A DNA stretch of 64,000 bases from Mauremys mutica (Eukaryota > Chordata > Testudines > Geoemydidae): contig NC_059094.1 of assembly GCF_020497125.1 (NCBI RefSeq), forward strand, positions 4,009,733 through 4,073,732, written 5' to 3'. The translations under genes and the position numbers were made by a program. Of the stretch, positions 55,838-64,000 are shown one piece after another. The notes beneath the pieces were generated by a model, which was given only the letters and a program-made list of their open reading frames with translations, had not been told where the DNA came from and did no database searches. Numbering within the stretch: position 1 is the stretch's first letter; each line of letters starts with the position of its first letter.

Positions 55838-56844
55838 CTCTCACTTACCTTAAGTAATGACACTTAGCACTTATATTGTGCTTTTTAGGTCAAATCCTGA
55901 TCTCAGCACATCTGTGTCAGTTTGTAACTAATTTCCCATGATTATCCAAGTATGTGAGTTTAAAATTTACTCTCCATGAGTGTTCATGTCAGGAAAACTC
56001 ACCCGACTGTTAGTGGAAAGTGATGGCATTTCTGCTCCCTGATTGACTATCTGGCCTTCTAAATCTGGATAATAATGAATGATGAATAGTGAATAATGAA
56101 CAGAGCACATGCTGCCGGGGGGAATTTTTAGACTTCTTTTGTGATACTTTTGGGATTCATGAACATTTCCCCTAATGTTTGTGAACACTCATCATCCCAG
56201 CACTTGTGAATAACAAATAACAGAGCTCCACAAATAATGGTGAATAGAGCTTTCACTGGCACAAATATTTGTACATCAGTTCTATAATATTTGGCTGTAC
56301 TCTCAAATCTTTCCATGTTGATCCCTCAGAAACAGAGTAAAGAACTCAACAATTTCATTGTTACTGGCCAGGATTTAGCTCCCCAAAGACTCTCAGTGCA
56401 TCAGATATATCTGCCATAACCTGCCTTTCCTCTCCTTGGTCCAGGTTTGGCTCCTGCGCCCAAAAACTCTGGGTTCTTCTGACAGCTGGAATCTGTTGGA
56501 CCCTTCCAGGCTGGAGTCATGGGGTGCCACTGGACAGCAGCAGCAATCTCTGAGAGGCCTGAGAGGCAATGCTTGTTGTCTAGCAGCCTAATCTCCAAGG
56601 GAAGGGCTGCTAAGGGAGACTTTGGTTTGGATTCTTCAGCATCATCCTTCCATTCCATGAGTGCCTTGCCTGCCCTGTGCCTGGTGTGAGGAGGCTGGTT
56701 GTTCACATCCCTGTCTGTGCACACTTATTAGCTTGCATGGGTGGTGGGTATAATAGGCTAGGGGAGGCGAAGCCTGCCCTGGCACAGCTGTGGACGCCGG
56801 ATGCTGGCTGCAGGTTTGGCAGGAGAAGTTTTGCTTATTATGCC
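55838..56844. other. Unrecognised DNA
   Basis: About 1 kb. The segment 55930-56330 has some likeness to 39040-39300. Otherwise nothing recognised. Confidence 0.3.
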
Positions 56845-56997
56845 CCATGCAGGTTCTGGGGCAGTGGAGGAGGCAGTATCTGCTATTCAGCTTCCTGGGT
56901 TTATCAGTAATCTCCCTGGACTCCAGGGAGATTACTGATAAACCCAGGAAGCTAAGTAACACATACTGCCTCCTCAGCCACCCTGGAACCTGCATGG
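56845..56997. mobile_element. Palindromic element (153 bp hairpin)
   Basis: The inner arms 56889-56919 and 56923-56953 are perfectly complementary (31 bases) around a 3-base centre. The outer arms (CCATGCAGGTTC / GAACCTGCATGG type) are mostly paired, with mismatches. The ends are CCATGCAGG and CCTGCATGG. Probably a fold-back MITE. TSD is unclear. Confidence 0.85.
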
Positions 56998-57966
56998 CAC
57001 ATATCAAAAGCTGAGGCTCTTCTTCTGGAAGGAAAAAACAAGAGCTTTTAGCGAGTGAATTGTTAATGGCTCATTTCTGCAGCTGGGACTTGTTGTAATG
57101 CAGCCAGATCTGAAATCCTTCCACTGCAGGAGGACTCATGTGGACTGTCACCGACTCTAAATTACTTTGATTCATCCTGTAGAACCACAGTCACTTCTGT
57201 ATAACGCCAGATGCACAGACAGGGCTTGAGAAGTGAATGGGCCCTGAGATCTAGAGGGTTTGTGGAAATCTCTGTGAAAACACCATTGGTCTTGCATGGA
57301 AACAGTCATGTGGGATCTTAGGTGGCTTTGCGCAGAAAACATTTCTATGACTCATGGAGGAAGCTGGCCTGAGAGATCTAATGAGGCTGCTAGACCTTTG
57401 TTCCATGCTTGAGTTACCTCACATCCACATTGTGTGGGCATGTCATGTCTTATTGTTATGTTTGTGTCAAATGTATCTGAGCTCATAATCAAGAGTTAGA
57501 GTTACCCAAGCTGTTCTGCTGTATCAGAGCCGAGGCAATGTGAGATGAAGATACGGGCAGAAAGGCTCATCCTGCTAGCTGAAAGCCTGAAAGAATTCAT
57601 CTCCAACATTAACAAGCCATGAATGATATGTGTAAAGATATTACCCAAGCCTCAGACCATAGGCTGATTGTCTTATGGAGCCTCTTCACTGAGATTCTGC
57701 ATCATACCATGAATTGGGGCAGCATGGCAGAGCTAGACTAGACACTGAGGGATCAGAGTTTGGCTGCTGATGTACTCAGGATCCCAGGATATAAGGAATA
57801 ATGATTTAATTTTTTTTAAATATGATCCCATATGACAACTTGTAGGGGGACCTATGATACTGTTTTGACACTATGTCATCCTGATTATTTGTTAGTAACA
57901 AAGAATCTAGACGAAAGCCTGCCTGATGTGTATCGGGGACGGGGGGCGCCCATTGTGACAGCCGGG
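56998..57966. other. Unrecognised DNA
   Basis: No feature I can support. Confidence 0.3.
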
Positions 57967-58272
57967 CCGATGGAGCTAGGTTGTTCTCAGTGGTGACAGA
58001 TGACAGAACAAGAAGCAATGGTCTCAAGTTGCAGTGGGGGAGGTCTAGGTTGGATATTAGGAAAAACTATTTCACTAGGAGGTTGGTGAAGCAATGGAAT
58101 GGGTTCCCTAGGGAGGTGGTGGAATCTCCATCCTTAGAGGTTTTTAAGACCTGGCTTGACAAAGCCCTGGCTGGGATGATTTAGTTGGTGTTGGTCCTGC
58201 TTTGAGCAGGGGGTTGGACTAGATGACCTCCTGAGGTCTCTTCCAATCCTAATCTTCTGTGATTCTATGATT
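57967..58272 (+). pseudogene. CR1 3' end
   Basis: Encodes [37 protein letters not shown] and [13 protein letters not shown], then the 3' UTR and TTCTGTGATTCTATGA. 5'-truncated. Confidence 0.92.
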
Positions 58273-58880
58273 TACCCAAATGTGAGTTCAACTGTAAAAA
58301 GTATGTAAAAGTTCATAAGATGTTACAATAACCTACTATAACTAAGGTTGAAGAGAAAAGGTACGAAAGGGAGACAGAAGAACTGATTTACTGTAAACAA
58401 AAAGACCATCTGATCTGATTCAAAGACTGGATTGAAATGATGCTTGTTAAAAACAGATGTGGAGCTGGTAGTTAATGAGCCAAAATTGGTATGTTGGATA
58501 CTAGTACTACGTGGAGCACAAAATAGTGAGGGGTTGGGCTATTCCACCCCTCATTCCCTTCTTGTGTCCTTAAAGTAAGAGATTTTATGGGGAAAGAATG
58601 AAAGAACAAGAAGAAGCTCAGATGGAAGGACAGACGCCACTGCAGCGAGCTTCACCATCCATGGCTGCTGCCTCTCCTGGGTCCCTGAACCTTCTTTGTC
58701 CTAATCCTGAGGCACGTCCTGACCTGGTCGGAGAGAGGGATCCAGAAGAAATCAGCACCCCTGTTAGCTCCCACTGAATCCCAAAGACCACCTGGGATGA
58801 CAGCCTTTGGGGTTATTAGCAGAGTTGCATGTATTGTAGTACCCAGGACCTCATCATAATAGGTGCTGCACAAACACATA
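58273..58880. other. Unrecognised DNA
   Basis: No feature I can support. Confidence 0.3.
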
Positions 58881-59195
58881 GGGTATGTCTACATTACGAA
58901 ATTTGGTCGATTTTATAGAAGTCGATTTTTAGAAATCAATTTTATACAGTCAATTGTGTATGTCCCCACTAAGCACATTAAATCGGCGGAGTGTGTCCTC
59001 ACTACCGTGGCTAGCATCGACTCACGGAGTGGTGCACTGTGGGAACCTATCCCACAGTTCCAGCAGTCTCCACTGCCCACTGGAATTTTGGGTTAAGCTC
59101 CCAATGCCTGATGGGGCAAAAACATTGTCGCGGGTGGTTTTGGGTACATGTCGTCACTCTCCCCTCCCTCCCTCCGTGAAATCAACTGCAGACAA

Positions 59196-62100
59196 TTGGA
59201 CAAATGACCAGGTAGGGGTATAAAAATATTGCTCAGGAATGCAGGAGTGAAATCAGGAAGGCCAAATCACACTTGGAGTTGCAGCTAGCAAGAGATGTTA
59301 AGAGTAACAAGCAGGGTTTCTTCAGGTATGTTAGCAACAAGAAGAAAGTCAAGGAAAGTGTGGGCCCCTTACTGAATGAGGGAGGCAACCTAGTGACAGA
59401 GGATGAGGAAAAAGCTAATGTACTCAATGCTTTTTTTACCTCTGTCTTCATAAACAAGGTCAGCTCCCAGACTGCTGCACTGGGCAGCACAGTATGGGGA
59501 GGAGGTGACCAGCCCTCTGTGGAGAAAGAAGTGGTTCGGGACTATTTAGAAAAACTGGACGAGGACAAGTCCATGAGGCCGGATGCGCTGCATCCGAGGG
59601 TGCTAAAGGGGTTGGCGGATGTGATTGCAGAGACATTGGCCATTATCTTTGAAAACTCATGGTGAACGGGGGAGGTCCTGGATGATTGGAAAAAGGCTAA
59701 TGTAGTGCCCATCTTTAAAAAAGGGAAGAAGGAGGATCCGGGGACCTACAGATCAGGCAGCCTCACCTTAGTCCCTGGAAAAATCATGGAGCAGGTCCTC
59801 AAGGAATCAATTCTGAAGCACTTAGAGGAGAGGAAAGTGATCAGGAACAGTCAGCATGGATTCACCAAGAGCAAGTCATGCCTGACTAACCTAATTGCCT
59901 TCTATGAGGAGATAACTGGGTCTGTGGATGAGGGGAAAGCAGTGGATGTGCTATTCCTTGACTTTAGCAAAGCTTTTGATACGGTCTCCCACAGTATTCT
60001 TGCCGGCAAGTTAAAGAAGTATGGGCTGGATGAATGCACTATAAGGTGGATAGAAAGCTGGCTAGATCATCAGCTCAACGGGTAGTGATCAATGGTTCCA
60101 TGTCTAGTTGGCAGCCGGTTTCAAGCAGAGTGCCCCAAGGGTCGGTCCTGGGGCCGGTTTTGTTCATCTTCATTAATGATCTGGAGGATGGCGTCGACTG
60201 CACTCTCAGCAAGTTTGCAGATGACACTAAACTGGGAGGAGTGGTAGATATGCTGCAGGTAGGGATAGTATACAGAGGGACCTAGACAAATTAGAGGATT
60301 GGGCCAGAAGAAACCTGATGAGGTTCAACAAGGACAAGTGCAGAGTCCTGCACTTAGGACGGAAGAATCCCATTCACTCTTACAGACTAGGGACCGAATG
60401 GCTAGGAAGCAGTTCTGCAGAAAAGGCCCTAGAGGTTACAGCGGACGAGAAGCTGGATATGAGTCAACAATGTGCCCTTGTTGCCAAGAAGGTTAACGAC
60501 ATTTTGGGCTGTGTAAGTAGGGGCATAGCCAGCAGATCAGGGGACATGATCATTCCCCTCTATTTGACATAGGTGAGGCCTCATCTGGAGTACTGTGTCC
60601 AGTTTTGGGCCCCACACTACAAGAAGGATGTGGAAAAATTGGAAAGAGTCCAGCGGAGGGCAACAAAAATGATTAGGGGGCTGGAGCACATGACTTCTGA
60701 GGAGAGGCTGAGGGAACTGGGATTGTTTAGTCTGCAGAAGAGAAGAATGAGGGGGGATTTGATACAGGGCTGGCTCTAGGTTTTTTGCCGCCCCAAGCAA
60801 AATAAAATTTGGCTGCCCTCACCCCAGCCCTGGGCTCCCCCCGCACCCCGTTGCTGCCCCAGCCCTGGGCCTCCTCCTTCCCACACCCCCTATCACCTCA
60901 GCCCTGGGTTCTCCCCCCTCCCACCCACACCCCCTGGCACCTCAGGCCTGAGCTCACACACACCCTGTGCTGCACCAGCTCTGGGCACCCCCCTTCACCT
61001 CCACCAGTGCCCCCCCACACCCTGCCACCCCAGCCCTGGGCTCTTCCTCCCCCTCTTCCACCTGCACCCTCCTTCTGCCCCAGCCCTGGGTCACTGGTGA
61101 CTTGCTCCCAGGGCGGGTCATTCAGCAGGAATTTTGGATGTGCACAGAACACAGACAGGATTGGTTCCCATGTGGTTACAGAACTGCAGTAAAGTGCAAC
61201 AATTTTCAGCTTGTGTGATTGGAGGATATCTGGATGCATATTATAAGACTGTCCTCCATAAATGAGGAAAAGTCAAGGTGCCTTTATTATTCTTTTGTTC
61301 CACTCTTTGTTTCTATGGGGAATTTGCCAATGCAATATCACTGTCTTCCTTTCAAACAACTGAAAACAAAAAAAGCAATGGCTGTTGAAAATAGCAATTC
61401 CAGTCCTAAAAACCACTGGGAAGCATTTCTTGCTCAATTTTATCTACAGCAAATTACAGTGGATCAGTATATTTGATTTGGGAGAAATGAAGTAACAGCT
61501 GCCCAAACTGAGCTTGAGCACTCCTGACTTTTGAGGTGTTCAAATCTGGAAGGCAGGTGCTAGATTCCTTTTCTGAATATTAGCTAAATCTGGAAAGGAA
61601 AAGTCAATTTCTGCTTCCAAGGCTCAGAAGTGGAAATCCTCCTACGTGCCTGGTACTGTATCTGAAGCTGCCCAGGTCCAGTAGAGCCTCCCCTCCCTTA
61701 CTTTTCATTTTAAATTCTGGTGGGATCCACGTACCTCCCTTGCTAGGCTTCAGATAGAGGGGGGCACTGTCCATTTAATCCCCCCAATTCCTTCTTTGGG
61801 GGCTGCAAGGTGGGGTCACACCAGTATCCCTAAGCCAGTCTGGGGATGTCTTCTGAAGGGGATATCTGGGCCAAAGCCTTCTACCTCTTGGGCACACTTG
61901 TTCCCCATTCACAGTGCCACCCCGCTCTAGCAGTGAGTTCAAGCTGCAGCATGAGGTTTCAGCTACCATACTCCCTCCCCTGCTTTCCCGTTGGCAGTGG
62001 CTAAGGGAATGCTGGGAAATGTAGTTCTTTCCCTGCTCCAGGGCTGGTTCTATAGGCAGGGAGCTAACCAAGGAACTACAGCTCCCAGGGCCCCCTGTTG

Positions 62101-62547
62101 GTTCTCAGCTCCCAGGCTCGATCCCTGCTAGCTGCCGCCCCTGCAAATGGGCTGCCCCAAGCAGCTGCTTGCTTTGCTGGTGCCTAGAGCCGTCCCTGAT
62201 TTGATAGCTGCTTTCAGCTACCTGAAAGGGGGTTCCAAAGAGGATGGATCTAGACTGTTCTCAGTGGTAGCAGATGACAGAACAAGGAGTAATGGTCTCA
62301 AGTTGCAGTGGGGGAGGTTTAGGTTGAATATTAGGAAAAACTTTTTCACTCAGAGAGTGGTGAAGCACTGGACTGGGTTCCCTAGGGAGGTGGTGGAATC
62401 TCCTTCCTTAGAGGTTTTTAAGGTCAGGCTTGACAAAGCCCTGGCTGGGATGATTTAGTTGGGAATTGGTCCTGCTTTGAGCAAGGGGTTGGACTAGATG
62501 ACCTCCTGAGGTCCCTTCCAACCCTGATATTCTATGATTCTATGATT
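59196..62547 (+). pseudogene. CR1 LINE inserted in Harbinger copy B, itself split by a hAT element
   Basis: Segments 59196-60764 and 62199-62547. Linker ORF (59273-59665): [20 protein letters not shown] and [58 protein letters not shown] (59940-60000), [18 protein letters not shown] and FADDTKLGG (catalytic DD intact). Small deletions cause shifts near 60075 and 60260. The tail continues MRGDLI, is broken by the hAT element, and resumes [20 protein letters not shown] to LDKALAGMI, then the octamers at about 62530-62547. Inactive. Confidence 0.95.
60765..62198. mobile_element. 1.43 kb hAT element with perfect TSD inside CR1
   Basis: Ends CAGGGCTGGCTCTAGG and, on minus, CAGGGACGGCTCTAGG. TSD ATTTGATA (60757-60764, 62199-62206), identical. 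After the left end comes CCGCCCCAAGCA, mirrored by TGCTTGGGGCAGC before the right end. The interior has a C-rich degenerate array (60823-61095) and no transposase ORF, so it is non-autonomous. Confidence 0.95.
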
Positions 62548-62599
62548 TTGCGCCTTTTTGCCTGGCTTACCATATTGCAGACGCCATAGCATGGCAATC

Positions 62600-63890
62600 A
62601 TGGAGACCGCTCAGCTCATCGCTGCTGTTGCGAGCTTATAAACACCTTCTGCATTATACTGCAGTATGTGCAGAACCTGGCTAAGAGACGGCAGCACAAG
62701 AATGATTGTGATGAGGACATGGACGCAGATGTTCCTGAAAGCACGGACTGTGTCAATTGGGACATCATGGCGACAGTGAGGCTGGTTGATATAGTGGAAC
62801 GCCGATTCTGGGCCCGGCAAACAAGCACAGACTGGTGGGACCGCATAGTGTTGCAGGTACAGGATGATTCCCAGTGGTTGCGAAACTTTCGGCTGCGTAA
62901 GGGCACTTTCCTGGAAGTCTGTGAGTTGCTTTCCCCTGCCCTGAAGCGCAGGAATACCAAGATGAGAGCAGCCCTAACAGTTGAGAAGTGAGTGGTGATA
63001 GCCCTGTGGAAGCTTGCAACTCCTGACTGCTACTGGTCAGTCGAGAATCAATTTGGAGTGGGCAAATCTACTGTGAGGACTGCTGTGATTCAAGTAGCCA
63101 ATGCAATCACTGATGTTCTGCTCTCAAGAGTAGTGACTCTGGGAAATGTGCAGGTCATAGTGGATGGCTTTGCTGCAATGGGATTCTGTAACTGTGGTGG
63201 GACGATAGATGGAACCCATACCCCTATCTTGGCACTGGACCACCTTGCCAACCAGTACATAAACCGCAAGGGGTACTTCTCAGTGGTGCTGCAAGCACTG
63301 GTGGATCACAAGGGACGTTTCACTGACATCAGTGTGGGATGGCCGGAAAAGGTGCATGACGCTCGCATCATTAGGAACTCTGGGCTGTTTGAGCAGCTGC
63401 AAGAAGGGAAGTACTTCCCAGACCAGAAAATTACTTTTGGAGATGTTGAAATGCCAATAGTTATCCTTGGGGACCCAACAGTCTAGATCCATCCTCTTTG
63501 GACCCCCTAGGATTCCAGCCTACCCTTGGCTCATGAAGCTGTACATGGGCAGCCTGGACAGTGGTCAGGAGCTGTTCAACTACAGGCTGAGCAAGTGCGG
63601 AATGGTGATAGAATGCACCTTTGGATGTTTAAAAGCTCGCTGGCGCTGTTTGCTGAGTAGGTTAGACCTCAGCACAACCAATATTTCCATTGTTATTACT
63701 GCTTTGCTGTGTGCTCCATAATATCTGCGAGAGTAAGGGGGAGACGTTTATGGCGGGGTGGGAGGTTGAGGCAAATTGCCTGGCTGCCAATTTTGAACAG
63801 CCAGACATCAGGACGATTAGAAGAGCACAGGTAGGCGGGCTGCGCATCAGAGAGGCTTTGAAAACCAGTTTCATGACTCATCAGACTATG
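62600..63890 (+). pseudogene. Harbinger transposase, copy B
   Basis: HARBI1-type DDE transposase. The likely start is ATG 62600 (METAQLIAAVASL), with a break just after. The 62668-62991 frame has WDIMATVRLVDIVERRFWAR, WLRNFRLRKGTFLEVCELLS and RAALTVEK, ending in TGA at 62989-62991. The frame continues 62992-63486: WKLATPDCYWSVENQFGVGK (a helix-turn-helix-like region), GGTIDGTHTPI (first D), VDHKGRFTDISVGW (second D) and KVHDARI. A ~40-base foreign insert (63478-63517) breaks it at LGDP. The C-terminal frame (63520-63721) has YPWLMKLYMG and MVIECTFGCLKARWRCL (catalytic E). All three catalytic residues remain, but stop, insert and later shifts make it inactive as it stands. Better preserved than copy A. 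Confidence 0.9.
63478..63508 (-). repeat. Inverted 31-base scrap of CR1 inside the transposase
   Basis: On minus it reads the CR1 words encoding part of KEDGSRLF. 26 bases match exactly the reverse complement of 62238-62265, then one base is missing before a C run. See findings. Confidence 0.75.
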
Positions 63891-64000
63891 GTGTGACAGT
63901 TGTGTGTGTTTCTCCTTGATGCAAACCCGCCCCCTTTGTTGATTTTAACTCCCTGTAAGCCAACCACCCTCCCCGCTTTGATCACAGATGGCAAAGGAAA

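Larger units (their letters stand above)
58881..64000 (+). mobile_element. PIF/Harbinger DNA transposon, copy B (runs off the window)
   Basis: Left terminus GGGTATGTCTACATTACG. The next ~310 bases (58890-59195) match the left part of the element at 20270. A CR1 (59196-62547) interrupts it. It continues with GCGCCTTTTTGCCTGG, the start context GGCAATCATGGAG and a transposase. The right end lies beyond 64000, so the TSD and any Myb/SANT gene cannot be seen. Confidence 0.85.

Noticed and set aside
39040..56330. A shared repeat between about 39040-39300 and 55930-56330
   Set aside because: Only short phrases match (CTCCCTGATTGA type). Not enough to define an element by eye.
58881..64000. Domesticated HARBI1-like host gene at the window end
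   Set aside because: A stop, a filler insert, a CR1 insertion upstream and transposon termini show a decayed element rather than a domesticated gene.

Overview
This window is vertebrate nuclear DNA, most likely from a turtle (a cryptodire). The main grounds are abundant CR1 non-LTR retrotransposons ending in the CR1 octamer repeat (ATTCTRTG)n, a tRNA-derived SINE of the tortoise Pol III type with recognisable A and B boxes (about 17576-17737), PIF/Harbinger elements with a DDE transposase plus a Myb/SANT-like protein, and many non-autonomous hAT and Harbinger elements that still carry target-site duplications (TSDs). There are no operons, ribosome binding sites or bacterial-type genes. I could not recognise a host protein-coding exon or a host RNA gene. 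Nearly all recognisable coding sequence is decayed transposon.

Layout. 0.3-4.4 kb: a decayed two-gene Harbinger element, transposase on plus and Myb/SANT gene on minus, convergent, with AATAAA signals on both strands between them. 4.7-5.3 kb: a minus-strand CR1 fragment. 6.9-8.2 kb: an L2-like LINE. 8.2-9.0 kb: a divergent CR1 3' end. 9.35-17.9 kb: an old RTE-like LINE split by a hAT-like element (itself holding a 2.8 kb CR1), a Jockey-like LINE and a SINE. 18.2-18.5 kb: a hAT MITE. 20.3-22.5 kb: a non-autonomous Harbinger. 22.9-23.9 kb: a minisatellite. 24.3-27.3 kb: an MIR-like fragment and a CR1 struck by at least four later insertions. 27.4-31.3 kb: a hAT-like element holding a short solo LTR, further MITEs, and a 603 bp retroviral-type solo LTR. 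33.6-34.1 kb: a second minisatellite. 36.8-38.7 kb: the best preserved CR1 reverse transcriptase. 40.0-52.1 kb: several hAT and Harbinger MITEs in otherwise unrecognised sequence. 52.1-54.3 kb and 58.0-58.3 kb: CR1 3' parts. 58.9 kb to the window end: a second, better preserved Harbinger, interrupted by a CR1 that is itself interrupted by a 1.43 kb hAT element with a perfect 8 bp TSD.

How the parts relate. The region records repeated invasion. Who is inserted in whom gives a relative order of activity: RTE-like LINE and Harbinger first, CR1 later, and several hAT MITE families, LTR elements and the SINE later still. The points most worth a second look are the nested blocks, the convergent gene arrangement with intact splice signals in the first Harbinger, a small antisense ORF inside its intron, a 26-base inverted scrap of CR1 inside the second transposase, and an unclassified short element flanked by a 12 bp TSD. 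Assignments come from reading motifs, ends and TSDs by eye. Family names and the turtle assignment rest on recall of known families and were not checked against a database.
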